From Helicoverpa zea (lineage: Eukaryota; Arthropoda; Insecta; Lepidoptera; Noctuidae): a stretch of DNA of 64,000 bases. Below the pieces are notes generated by a model. That model saw nothing but the letters and a program-made list of their open reading frames with translations. It was not told the origin of the DNA and searched no databases. The stretch lies in NCBI RefSeq assembly GCF_022581195.2, contig NC_061469.1, positions 3,906,001 through 3,970,000 on the forward strand, in the 5' to 3' direction. How positions within the stretch are numbered: position 1 is the stretch's first letter; each line of letters opens with the position of its first letter. A program made the position numbers and the translations under genes. Shown here one piece after another: positions 22,652 through 33,008 of the stretch.

Positions 22652-23060
22652 CACAGTGCAGACAAAATAGTCGGCCTACTATTGATAATAGGCAGTTGGA
22701 TTTTGTTTTTTAGAAAATCGTAAATTCAATCTAAGTTTTTAGTCTATCTGATACCGGACAAACATCTGATCGTTACTACGTGCATACTTCCATTCATCTT
22801 CGTACTGACAAGTACCTATGAGCCTTTTTTTTCGTCAAAAATCATCAAATGACCCCCTCCCGCTGTGGGTTAGCAGCGGTGAGGGGAGTGTCAGACTCTT
22901 ACTGACCAAAAACCGTCGTGTTCCGTCGTAGGTCTTTTGTGTACCAGGGCCGCTCTTTCGAACAATCCCGCAGCCCCGGCAGGCCTTGATCCTGCTGGGC
23001 CCCGCTGGATATGTATGAGCCCAAACCAACTATCGGTAGACTTAAAGTTTGTAGTGTGCG
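22652..23060 (-). mobile_element. MITE family C, interrupted by a retroposon
   Basis: Reverse copy. The end GCACAGTGCAGACAAAATAG and interior run 22652-22824. The other end (CAAACCAACTATCGGTAGAC, TTTGTAGTGTGCG) is at 23022-23060. The gap is filled by a family E retroposon. The two parts join cleanly once one copy of the duplicated target is removed. Confidence 0.75.
22825..23013 (-). mobile_element. Short poly(A) retroposon (family E) with 8 bp target duplication
   Basis: Body as at 15647, reversed: a T-run at 22825-22832 (the A-tail on the minus strand), CCGCTGTGGGTTAGCAGCGG, CCGTCGTGTTCCGTCG, and the GC-rich head to about 23009. TATGAGCC at 22817-22824 is repeated at 23014-23021, which is the mark of target-primed insertion. 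Confidence 0.85.
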
Positions 23061-23591
23061 CGTAATCTTAGAATATTCTAGAAACATTTTCTTTACACAG
23101 TTACATATTTTCTTGAACACACGACTATCTTTACGACATTTGACATTTTCACTTGGCAACCATTTCAAAGCTTGGGGTATCAAAATATTTCATTTAATTC
23201 TGCTTACACATAAGTGTTATTGCGTGGTAAACATTTTAAATTTTCACTGAGATGTTATTATTATGAAATATTTTTCTTGAAAAGATATAATTCAGAACGT
23301 TTATGTTGTTGTACTGGCTTGAAAACCAAGCAACGATTAAAAAAAGTTTTATTAGTGGCATAAAAATTCAACTTAATATTAAAATGAAAATCAAAATCGT
23401 CTTTCATTCCATAGTCAAAGACCAGTCAAACAATTTATTATATGTTATACCTCAAAAGTTCCAAAATATGCCGATTATAAGCGAAAAAAATAATCATAGA
23501 AACAAATAGAGATACCTAACTTTACATTTCAGAAGTGTTTGAAATATTTTATCCATACATCTCATCATTCTGAATTCTGTCAGACAATAAT
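23061..23591. other. Intergenic, nothing recognised
   Basis: AT-rich; nothing recognised. The 68-codon frame at 23303-23509 is Lys/Ile/Asn-rich and has no family resemblance. Confidence 0.4.
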
Positions 23592-23685
23592 CTGAGGGCA
23601 CGGCAGTGCCCCAGCCAAGACTCGAGCAAAGCTGGCACGGCCGTACCATCTTTTCTCGAAGCGTTTCGCGGCTATTTAAGCTACA
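23592..23685. repeat. Unclassified lepidopteran interspersed repeat
   Basis: GGGCACGGCAGTGCCCCAGC contains a short inverted repeat. It is followed by GGCACGGCCGTACCATC and TTCTCGAAGCGTTTCGCGGC. I recall this string from many moth sequences; its class is unknown to me. Confidence 0.5.
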
Positions 23686-24374
23686 TATAAAGAGAAAATT
23701 ATAAAAACCTTAAAACTTAATAAAAAAATAGGAAACAAATTTATATTTGCGGTTTTTCAAGAACATTGTGTATGAATTTTGACTGCATTGATAACTTTGT
23801 TATTTATTTATGTACAAAATGTTACTATTTGTTTTATTGTTACGTAGTGTGGTGTATTGTTATTATGTATTAAATATACATACATATGAATAAAAAAGCT
23901 AGGTTAAAATGAAATGAATAATGATAAAATCTCTCGTATTAATGCAGTGCGATAAATACTGCATGCTCGCTCGATAGATGGCGTTGTCCTGGTCTAAATC
24001 GCGCTATGGTTTCGTTACATAGCTTGGTATAAGTAGTACTTAAAAAAATAAAAAAAAAATCCGACAATTAAGGTCCGGTTAAGCAGTACACGGCCTCCTA
24101 GGCTGAACTGCGAGATGCCATAACAAAAAAAAAATCAAATAATTTCATGTGATAGCGTCATCTACCTCTGAAATAAATCTCTTTTATTCTAAAAGATATT
24201 CGATTCAAAAATTCGATAATTTCGAAATTTTTTAGTTTAAAAAAAATGTTGTTTACCTACGTGCTACTTTAGGTGTACATATTTAGTTTGTTATATATTT
24301 AGTTAGTTGCATGTAAGTTAATTTAATTTGTTATATACTTAGAGAAGAAAGAGACCTACAAAAAATAAATTAGA
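23686..24374. other. Intergenic, nothing recognised
   Basis: AT-rich with several A-runs; includes CGATAGATGGCG, a motif also seen near U2 and in other repeats. Confidence 0.4.
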
Positions 24375-25027
24375 TCCCACCAAAAACATTAAATGTAAAA
24401 AAAAGCCAATCCTCTACGCAATTCCTCCACCGTAAAAAGTTTTGAGATCGCATAGAAGCCAAGTCCTGTTCTACTTTATTTGTAATAATAAATCAATATT
24501 TTGTGACTATATCAATAGTTTTGCTCACATTACAATAATATTGTCTTGGCCATGAGCACAAGTTAAAAGTCGCTCCTTAAAATAATGTGTAAATTCGATT
24601 TAATTGATAATATATGGACATGATTTTACGATTGGACTGATTATGGACTGATTGGAATTTGAGATCACCATGGACTAAACATGCGCCATAGTACATGTGC
24701 AGTTCATTGATGTTGGATGATACTGACTGTCGGTCATTTAGTAACAATTGAATAAACTAAAAGTATTTAATTCTGTGATATTAAACTTCATGTTTGACTT
24801 TCACCTCTCCAAGATATGCTGTACTATATTTGTAGTTTATTGTGCTCATGGCCAAGTCAATATTATTGTAATGTGAACAAAACTATTGATATAGTCACAA
24901 AATATTGATTTATTATTACAAATAAAGTAGAACAGGACTTGGCTTCTATGCGATCTCAAAACTTTTTACGGTGGAGGAATTGCGTAGAGGATTGGCTTTT
25001 TTTTACATTTAATGTTTTTGGTGGGAT
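24375..25027. mobile_element. MITE with ~189 bp near-perfect inverted arms
   Basis: 24375-24563 is repeated in inverted form at 24839-25027. By eye only two bases differ. The ends are ATCCCACCAAAAACATTAAA and its reverse complement. The centre is about 275 bp of unrelated AT-rich sequence. No open frame and no clear target duplication. Arms this long and this alike mean recent insertion or arm correction. Confidence 0.88.
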
Positions 25028-25189
25028 TGAATATTCACCAACATCAAATTGCAACGTCCCACTAAACCCTTATTTATGTGAAGTCTCAGGACATTAATTC
25101 TATGTAAGTAGATTATAAGATCAGTCTGAATGTATTTTGATGAAATATTGCTCTGATGTAGCTTAAACAACAGAATAACATATAGGTTA

Positions 25190-25476
25190 TTTTCCGTACC
25201 CAAAGGGTAAAACGGGACCCTATTGTTTTCGCTCCTCTGACCGTCCATCCGTCCGTCTGACACCAGGCTGTATCTCATGTACCGTGATAGTTAGAGAGCT
25301 GAAATTTTCACAGATGATGTATTTTTGTTGCCGCTATAACAACAAATACTAAAAACTAGAATAAAATAATTATCTTGGGGGGCTCCCATACAACAAACTT
25401 GATTTTTTTGTCCGTTTTATAAATAATGGTACGGAACTCTTAGTGCGTGAGTCCAACTCGCACTTGACCGGTTTTC
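25190..25476 (-). mobile_element. Family A interspersed repeat, full-length copy
   Basis: TTTTCCGTACCCAAAGGG at left, TCCGTCCGTCTGACACCAGG, CCGCTATAACAACAAATACT, and ACTTGACCGGTTTT at right, all in reversed family order. Confidence 0.82.
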
Positions 25477-25887
25477 AAAGCCGAGAAGTAGTTCCGTAGC
25501 CAGTGAAATCACGAGGAACAGCTAGTAATGTATAGTTATCATAATAAATTGTGAAAACGTGCAGAAACTCTTAATTACTTGTAATAAAGTAGTTGCAGAA
25601 AATCTCAAAGATGATCAACAGTATACACTTATTTGTTTTTATTCGAACGCTTGGGCAGTTTTAATTAAAAATGATATAGTGCATTGCTGGCTTCTCAGCT
25701 TTTTTTGCCCGCTTTATTACCCTAGTTTCTAAGAATTTTCTGGTTTAATCTTATGGAATTTTGCTCTTCATATTTATGTTTAACTTGCGTCTTGGCCCAG
25801 TTCTGCACTTAAGTATGTCGTTAAGGTTTTTACATCTTTCGTACAGTTAAAAGTTATGTTTTGAAATGCCAATTTTGTTCAAAGTAG
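25477..25887. other. Intergenic, nothing recognised
   Basis: Nothing recognised. Confidence 0.4.
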
Positions 25888-25985
25888 TTGTTTCCCCGCG
25901 GTTTCACCCGCGTCCCGTGGGAACAACTGCCATTACCGGGATAAAATACAGTCTATGTTGCTCAGGAAGAGTGTAGCTTTTCAAC
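25888..25985 (-). mobile_element. Family B repeat, 3' part
   Basis: GTTTCCCCGCGGTTTCACCC and TTACCGGGATAAAATACAG are the reversed family end; the rest is missing. Confidence 0.7.
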
Positions 25986-27389
25986 AGAGCCTTGAAGCCT
26001 TTAGGGTACAAACACAGTTCTATAGATCCAAATATAAGTCAATGAATGCAAGACCTATCAAGTGCTCTCACTAAAAACACCTTCATCACTAATGTTCTAT
26101 CCGACTGACATTCCTAATGCATTTCGAATGAATCCAATTACGAGAAATCTGTTACCTGAATCTACGTTAAATTCTATTTTACTGAATTCCGAGTTACATT
26201 TTAATTCTAACGTAGCCGTTAAAATGTGGTTTAGACCCTGAATACCCCATCGTTAAAATGTAGTTATTTAAACCGTTTTTTTTAGGGTTCCGTACCCAAA
26301 GGGTAAAACGGGACCTTATTGTTTTCGCTCCTCTGTCCGTTCGTCCGTCCGTCCGTCCGTCACCCGTCTGCATCTCATGAACCGTAATAGTGAGAGAGTT
26401 GAAATTTTCACAGAAGATTATTATTATTATTAAATGTATGTCTCTTCCAGACCTCGGGACTATAGAGTCCCGGATTTTTGGGAGGCGAACGTGGGGCCGA
26501 AGCCAACACGCTGAAGCCCTTTTGAGACAACTTTAATGAAATGGTGACACAAAACCGACGATTATCCCTGTATACACTATAGAAATGTACCCAAGGACAA
26601 TCCCCGGTTCTGTGCTAAACTATTGCTAACTATGGATGAAAACTACTTAGGCTATTGTGATGGGATGCTAATGGACTAGGAATGGGGAAACTACGGGAAC
26701 TATGGCACCTGCCGATGACAATGTATTAAATACATGTTAAAATGGCAGGTGGAGACTCGCCAACTCACTTACTGGGCCCCCGGGAATCAGTCACTGAAAA
26801 GCAACAAGAGGGCAACAGGGACATGAGCGGCTGAGAAGGGTGAGGATACCTCGGCGGACTTTAAACGCAGATCACGCGCTCCCTGTGGGTCCAGCATCAC
26901 CGGCCCACTCGCCACTTACCACGAGGCACCTACCCTCCGAGCAGGACTAACCTTGCTCTAGCGACTCCACTCTGACCGGCCGATGAAGGCAAGCCAAGAG
27001 GCGGGAGACCTATCCCCCGTCATGCTTCACTCCGGCAGGCCGGAGATGGGGGACAGTATACTCTCCCTGGAGCACTCGGATATATAGCCCCGCGGGGTCG
27101 CTACTCCCCGTCATCCGCCTCAGATTATTATTATTCTTTATTGTACACAAAAACATTTAAAAGACACACACAACACAGAGAAGACATGTACAAAGGCGAG
27201 CTTAACCCAGAACTGGGTTCTCTAACAGCAAACCTTAGAGCGATAGAGAGATGCGATAGGGAAGAGAAAATATTAAGTGCACAACATTAAACAAAACAAA
27301 GATGAAACTACATAACATAAAATATATACCTATAAATAAAACATAAAATATAATAAATAAATAAATACATACATAACATACAAATAAGG

Positions 27390-29755
27390 TCATGTTGACA
27401 GGAAATGTTCTTTAATTCGTCTCTTGAAGACATCTAACGATGTGCTGTCACGTATACTGTGAGGCAGAGCGTTCCAAAGCCTCACAGCGCGAACAGTGAA
27501 GGATCCATCATAACGGCTCGAAGTATGAGGAGGGATACGGAGTAAAAGAGATGAAGAGGAGCGACAGGGTTTGCCTCTAGGAACAAGGAACTCAAAGCGT
27601 TCCCTAAGATAATTTGGAGCGTTGGGATTGTGAAGAAGAGAGAAGAGAAAAGACAGAATATGAGCATCTCGACGCTGCCGAATTGGCAGCCACTTCAGCT
27701 GGCTCCGGAATTCAGACACATGGTCGTATTTCCGGAGGCCAAAAATGAAGCGGATGCACAGATTCTGCAGACGCTCGAGTTTGTTAAGAAGTTCCTCAGT
27801 CGCATCAAGGAAAGAGACATCAGCATAATCTAAAAGAGGGAGAAGAAGCGACTGAGCGAGAGTAATTTTTGTTGAAAAAGGCAGGAACTTCTGGAGACGT
27901 TTGAGTGACTGAAAAGAGCAAAAAACTCTTCTGCTTACTTCTGCAACGTGTGAACCCCAGGATAGATGACAGTCCAAAATTACCCCCAAGTTCTTGACCG
28001 TACCGTGAGTATGGGATGCCAACGCTATCATATGAGACCGGTGGTGGAGAAGACAGCTTATTGAGGAAATATCTGCCACCAATAATGAGAGCTTGTGACT
28101 TGGCAGGATTGACTAGAAGCCCGAAATCCTTAGCCCATCGACTTATGTGTCCAAGATCATCATTGATGGCATCAATCGCTCTCGGAAGCTCTTCAAGTTT
28201 AAAGTGCTGATAAAGCTGCAAGTCATCTGCATAGTGATGGTAATGTGAAACTATAGTGACTTAGTGATGGCGTTTATAAAAACGGAGAAAAGTAATGGAG
28301 AGAGAACGCCACCTTGAGGAACACCCGCAGCGAGTTCCCGCCACTCAGAGGAAACCTCATCAACGCGGACCGACTGTGAGCGACCCCGAAGATAAGAGCT
28401 GAACCACTCGACTGCAGAAGGAGATACATTTAGTGAGGATAGTATACCCAAGAGGATGTCAAAATCAACTGAGTTAAATGCACTGCTAAAATCCAGCAAA
28501 ACCAAAACAGTTAAAAGCCCCTTCTCCATAGCCAGCCTGATGTCATCAGTAATTTTGATGAGAGCAGAAACTGTACTATGGCCAGGGCGAAAACCAGATT
28601 GGTATGGACTTAGCAGGCTGTTAAAGGAGAGATAACGAGAAAGTTGATTGTTGACAACACTCTCAAGGACTTTAGATAAGATGGGAAGTATGGATATAGG
28701 ACGGTACTGAGAAACTGAGGATGGGTTGGGGACTTTGGGCAAAGGTAGCACATGAGCTTTCTTCCAAGCAGATGGAAAGGAGCTAGTGAAGAGGGAATAA
28801 TTGACGAGATGGAGAATGACAGGAATAATGATACTAAGGATAGGAAGGAGCATCTGTAGGTGAAGACCATCATCCCCTACAGCTTTTGTGGAGATGGAAA
28901 GAATAGCACGTTTAATATCTCCCTCTGTAGCCGGGTGGAAAGAAAACGAAGTACATTTAGGCAAAGAAAGGTTTGAGAGATACTTAATAGTAGACGATTT
29001 AACGTTGTCATCCAGCGTTACTGGTGACTTCGAAAAATGGTAATTAATTGTGTTTGGATTTATTTCGGGAGCGCTATCATTAGTGACCTTCCCGATACCG
29101 AAAGACTTAAGGAATTGCCATACTTGTGCTGTGTTGAAGTTTTTAATGGAGTTGTGAATATGGCGTCTCTTTGCATCTCTGCACAGACGACTGCAACGAT
29201 TTCGTAACTGCTTGTAAAAAGACCAGTTCTCCTCAGTTGGGTCCCTTCTGAATCGGCGCTTAGCCTTATCCCGCCTTGACATCTCCTGCTTTATACTATC
29301 AGATAGCCACGGGGCTGGAAGGTGCTTGACTCTGACTTTTCTCACAGGTGCATGTTTGTCGTAAAGTTCCAACATCAACTTGTTAAATACAGATACCATG
29401 GATTCCACATCAGTGCAGTCATAAACAGGAGACCAGTCAATTTTGCCCGCATCCTCCATCAAACGATCCATATCAATGTTCTTGAAACTGCGAAGGAAAA
29501 GAAATTTAGATTTACGCTTAGGAGGACGAATCTTATCAGATAGAAACAGGAGGTCATGATATGAGAAAGAGGCAGGAAGTTGACCATGAGTGGCTACTTT
29601 GCTAGGGTCTGATACTATTATAAGATCTAACAGAGAAGGATTACAGTGAGGGGCGTGATGAGTAGCATTAAGCTGAAGAATATTCATATTGACAGAAGAG
29701 ACAAGAGATCGAAGTTTACGGCTGCGCACATCATCCTTAATTAAACAGTACTGGG
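27390..29755 (-). pseudogene. LINE-A ORF2: endonuclease C-terminus and reverse transcriptase
   Basis: From 29755 the frame carries the end of the APE-type endonuclease (HAPHCNPSLLDLIIVSDP; YHDLLFLSD). A linker follows, then reverse transcriptase: FRPGHSTVSALIKITDD, motif A LVLLDFSSAFNSVDF, motif B AAGVPQGGVLSPLLFSVFIN. At 28251 the frame hits a stop (NAITKSL*). The catalytic YADD (28222-28233) lies one frame over (HYHHYADDLQLYQ). A second frame change near 28010 separates this from the C-terminal part (KNLGVILDCHLSWGSHV, then LWNALPHSIR) that stops at 27390. In a working element these would be one protein that nicks the target and primes cDNA on it. The breaks make this copy inactive. Confidence 0.88.
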
Positions 29756-29819
29756 ATTCTATAAAACTCGATCAACAACTCGCATTTCACTTCGATTCGT
29801 AATGTCATTTCATACTTTA

Positions 29820-30557
29820 GGGGAGGTAGGGGAGGGATGGGCACTTTTTCACAATTTATTGCATAAAAAATCAGATTTTACAGATCATTATCAACTTTTA
29901 TTGCCATTTCTTATATTCGGCTAGATATAATGAAAGAGCTTTCCTAAAAATTACAATCAGTTTCAACATTACGAGATATTTAAACGGTTTTATTTAGCTC
30001 ACCCCGTTTGTTTTATTATTTATTCTTGGATCAAATTTAGTAATTCAAATTTCACCCTCTTCCTGTCAACCGATTGGTCTGAAATTTTGTATACACCTTT
30101 AATTAAATCCAATATGGCCGCCGGCACAAAATGGCACACCTACGTAGGTGGTCCCGGTCATATTAGACTAAAATAAAAACGTGGGGCCCATTAACTATTG
30201 CTGTAGTACTCTCTTCTAAAGGTATAATAGGTGTGGATTGCATCGACTTACTATAATTGTAACTGGAGATTTTGACAATCAATAATTAATAATAGAAAAT
30301 ACACATACCTTTCATTAGTTTTCTCTTTATAACGATCCGAAACCGCAACAAAATATTTAAGTACTTTTACGAGTGTTTGTTCTTGACAACTCACAGAAAT
30401 GACAGATAGTCTATGGATGAACACCGTTACCAGTCGGTAACGTAAACTACCCAATTAAAAAAAAACAAAACTATGATCAGAAATCAGAATAAAAGGACCC
30501 CCCTTTTATTCTGATTTGATCATGTCTCCCAACTGCCCATCTCTCCCCTACCTCCCC
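29820..30557. mobile_element. 738 bp inverted-repeat element with TA target
   Basis: The left end GGGGAGGTAGGGGAGGGATG and the right end CATCTCTCCCCTACCTCCCC are inverted copies with one mismatch, flanked by TA on both sides (29818-29819, 30558-30559). TA flanks fit Tc1/mariner-type insertion. The interior has no transposase, but near the right end it holds a 16 bp perfect hairpin (30481-30496 with 30502-30517). Confidence 0.82.
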
Positions 30558-30676
30558 TATAGATAGACAGATTTTGACAAATCTGTCAAAATCTCGACTT
30601 TGATTTAGTTCAACTTGTCAACACGCTCGATAGTGAAGCGCTAGTGTAGTTTGACAATGTCAATCACGAAACTTTA

Positions 30677-30996
30677 AGGTAGAATTCCGTGGGTCGCGAT
30701 TGTCGCAGCCGCGCGCGACAAAAGTCAACCTATGAAAATGTATGGCACCGCTGCCGAGGGCTGCGACAGTCGCGCGCGGACGACGAATTTCGTGAGCCGC
30801 TCGCGGCCGTACGCTTCTCAACATGGTCTAGCGCTTAATAACATCTATAGAATTTTAGTAAAACCAGAATTAAATTTTTGACAATGCCGCGAGCAGCTTA
30901 CGAAATTCGTCGGCCGCGCGCGACTGTCACGGGCCTCGACAACGGTGCCATACATTTTCAAAGGTTGACTATTGTCGCGTCCACGGAATTCTACCT
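30677..30996. mobile_element. 320 bp GC-rich MITE with TTA target duplication
   Basis: Begins AGGTAGAATTCCGTGG and ends in its reverse complement. The arms run over 100 bp with GCGCGCGAC-type motifs and CATACATTTTCA/TGAAAATGTATG. TTA flanks it at 30674-30676 and 30997-30999, as in PIF/Harbinger elements. It sits inside the host MITE at 29756-31053. Confidence 0.88.
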
Positions 30997-31054
30997 TTAG
31001 ATCGAAGTCGAAGTGAGAGTGATGTCGAAGTGAGTTGTGATATTTTATAGAATC

Positions 31055-31635
31055 GACATGCAGGTGTTGAAGTCTCCGAGGATTATAGTGTGGTCATAAC
31101 AAGGAGTGAAAGATTCAAGTTTCGACTCAAAAGAAGAAAAGTAGTCGAAAGTACATGACGGGTTATAGTAAACACCTAAAAGTACTTTGACACCATTAAA
31201 AGAAACTTCAATAAAAAGGTGTTCAGCGAATCTCGAGTAATCTCCCGGAGACTTGTCAACAATGTGATAGGAGATATCACCACGTAGATAAATGGCGACC
31301 CCTCCGCCTCCCTTGCCAGTTCTGTCATTACGCACAAGTTTGTAGCCGGACAAGGAATATTGAGTGGAGGGAAGTGCTGGTTTGAGGAAAGTCTCGGAAA
31401 CAAGAATAGCATGAACAAGGTTCGAGTCAAAAGAAGACAGGAGATCAGCATGATGAGCGGGAATACTTTGAGCATTTATGTGGACCACATTAAAAAAATT
31501 ACTATAAGGAGAGAAAGTAGTAACAAGTTGATCACGTAGATGCACTGAATCATCATTGAACGCACTGGCAAAGCTCTCGTCAGACGTACAAGAAGACGAA
31601 CAAGTAACAAAACTATCATCAAAATTGTCGAACAT
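31055..31635 (-). pseudogene. LINE-A ORF2 N-terminus: APE-type endonuclease, truncated by insertion
   Basis: Starts MFDNFDDSFVTC and shows the AP-endonuclease layout: NVVHINAQSIPAHHADLL (the catalytic Asn in the first strand), ILVSETFLKP (catalytic Glu), RNDRTGKGGGGVAIYLR, and TIILGDFNT (catalytic Asp-x-Asn). The frame then runs into the inserted MITE and stops. The rest of the domain resumes at 29755. In intact LINEs this domain nicks the target DNA. The 258 bp to the end of ORF1 is spacer. Confidence 0.88.
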
Positions 31636-31893
31636 GAATAAGTATACAAAATTAATTTAACAAACAAAATATATATATATATAAATAATAAACATAAAGT
31701 TAAAAATACTAATAACAGTTACCTGCTATCCGAACATCCTCGATGCACTCGCCAGTAAGTTAATTATAACATAAAATTGATGAAAAGGTTCGTAGCCAAA
31801 CATAGTTTCCGAACGAATTCAGGAATGTCAATCACATATGTCATTAAAAACTAAACAAAAATTTGCAGTGACCGTCATTTCAAAACATGAATT

Positions 31894-32658
31894 TTATTTC
31901 GCATGCCTTTTCGACTTCTTCCCCGATGGAGACTTGTTGGACAACGGACTTCCCCGTGCGCCCAGTGTCGGCTCGGTAGCGGAAGTAGCCAACGTCGGAA
32001 ACTGTCTCGTTAATTGCTGCAGTTCAGCTGGGGATTCTAGTTTTCGCCTAGACTTGTCCGGGAGCAGTACCACTATCTTGCCTTCGGATGTCCAGCACTG
32101 CTTCACCCCAAAATGCTTGCGGGCGGCAAGGAACGCATCATGTCGGGGTTTGGTCAGGAACTCCGAGAAAACCAGTCCAGAGCCCTTCAGCATGGTCTTG
32201 CTTCGCCACACTTCACTGCGTAGACTGAGGCTCTGTAATCTAATTAGTAAAGGACGTGGCTTACCCGTCTCAGTGCCCAGACGATGACATGAGGCTATAT
32301 CCACCGCAGAAATATTGGTCATCTTCAACTTCTCCTTAAGAACTAAGACAGCCTGAGAAACGTAGTCTTCATCCTTCTTTTCCGGAAGACCATGCAGAAG
32401 AAGAACTTGCTTGCGTGAAGCCATCTCATGCCTATCCAGACCCAACGTCAACAACTCCAGCTGCAGTTTGAGGGCACTCAATGTCTTCCATACCAAGCAC
32501 TTGAAGTCCGTGTAATCCCGGGACAGGCTGGCAATGGTTTTATGTGAGGCTTCATTGCTGCTCACACTCTTCAGCTCCTCTTCATATGCTGCCATCCGTG
32601 ACGTGAATGTGTTGGACAGTTCTTCCATACTGCTAGCAAGTTTTGAGTACAGGTCCAT
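31894..32658 (-). CDS. LINE-A ORF1 protein (RNA-binding, gag-like), 254 aa
   Basis: The frame is intact from ATG at 32658. Residues ~1-90 form a probable coiled coil (MEELSNTFTSRMAAYEEELK, then LKLQLELLTLGLDRHE). Residues ~95-190 resemble the RRM-like/C-terminal domain of L1-type ORF1 proteins (QVLLLHGLPEKKDEDYV, IASCHRLGTETGKPRPLLIR). A Lys/Ser-rich basic tail (KSPSGKKSKRHAK) ends the protein. Such proteins trimerise, coat the LINE RNA and travel with it. It lies upstream of ORF2 on the same strand. It is the only unbroken frame in this element; whether it is still transcribed is unknown. Confidence 0.82.
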   Translation of the reverse strand: MDLYSKLASSMEELSNTFTSRMAAYEEELKSVSSNEASHKTIASLSRDYTDFKCLVWKTLSALKLQLELLTLGLDRHEMASRKQVLLLHGLPEKKDEDYVSQAVLVLKEKLKMTNISAVDIASCHRLGTETGKPRPLLIRLQSLSLRSEVWRSKTMLKGSGLVFSEFLTKPRHDAFLAARKHFGVKQCWTSEGKIVVLLPDKSRRKLESPAELQQLTRQFPTLATSATEPTLGARGSPLSNKSPSGKKSKRHAK

Positions 32659-33008
32659 TGTGATGTTAGAAGTTTGTGTTAATTATATTGTTATAGCTGA
32701 GAGTTTTATATCAGTGAGTGCATCTATGGATTATACCACGATTCAGTGCATATGCACAGTGAAAAAATCAATATTTGTATTTTTAAACAAAATAAAACTC
32801 AGGAGCAATAATAAAAGTTGTGCTCTTTTCAACTACCCTCAGAAGAAGTCCTCAGAAGATGTATTACTGTTGCCGCTATAACAACAAATACTGAAAACTA
32901 GAATAAAATAAATATTTTGGGGGGCTCCCATACAACAAACGTGATAATATTACTCTGGTATGGAACCCTTCGTGCGCGAGTCCGACTCGCACTTGGCCGG
33001 TTTTTTTT

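Larger units (their letters stand above)
29756..31053. mobile_element. MITE inserted in LINE-A endonuclease, carrying two further MITEs
   Basis: The ends ATTCTATAAAA (29756-29766) and TTTTATAGAAT (31043-31053) are perfect inverted repeats. The symmetry continues loosely (CAACTCGCATTTCACTTCG against CAACTCACTTCGACATCAC). It interrupts ORF2 right after the endonuclease motif ILGDFNTC. Removing the two inner elements leaves a host MITE of roughly 240 bp. The target duplication is not certain. Confidence 0.8.
27125..32836 (-). mobile_element. LINE-A: CR1/jockey-group LINE with ORF1 and ORF2, inactive
   Basis: Reads right to left: 5' UTR, ORF1 (32658-31894), ORF2 endonuclease (31635-31055), a foreign insertion (31053-29756), rest of endonuclease and reverse transcriptase (29755-27390), 3' UTR, and an AATAATAAT tail at 27125. 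It is flanked by CCTCAGA at 27118-27124 and 32837-32843, a 7 bp target duplication inside LINE-B. Without the insertion the element is about 4.4 kb, so nearly or fully full-length. It is dead: the endonuclease is split, a frameshift with a stop lies at the catalytic YADD, and another frameshift lies near 28010. The 3' end matches the copy at 5453-6116. Confidence 0.88.
26419..32852 (-). mobile_element. LINE-B: 5'-truncated LINE tail, itself split by LINE-A
   Basis: On the minus strand this is a GC-rich 3' UTR: GCGACCCCGCGGGGC, then GGGACTCTATAGTCCCGAGG, ending in a TAATAATAAT tail. It is flanked by CAGAAGAT at 26411-26418 and 32853-32860. About 706 bp remain at 26419-27124, and its first few bases are at 32844-32852 on the far side of LINE-A. 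No coding sequence survives. The UTR type is familiar from lepidopteran jockey-type LINEs. Confidence 0.78.
26276..33008 (-). mobile_element. Family A repeat split by a 6.4 kb nested insertion
   Basis: The left half (26276-26418, from TTTAGGGTTCCGTACCCAAA) stops at CAGAAGAT. The right half resumes at 32853 with CAGAAGATGTATTACTGTTG and ends in ACTTGGCCGGTTTTTT at 33008. The uninterrupted copy at 25190 shows that the two halves were once contiguous. Everything from 26419 to 32852 is later insertion. Confidence 0.88.
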
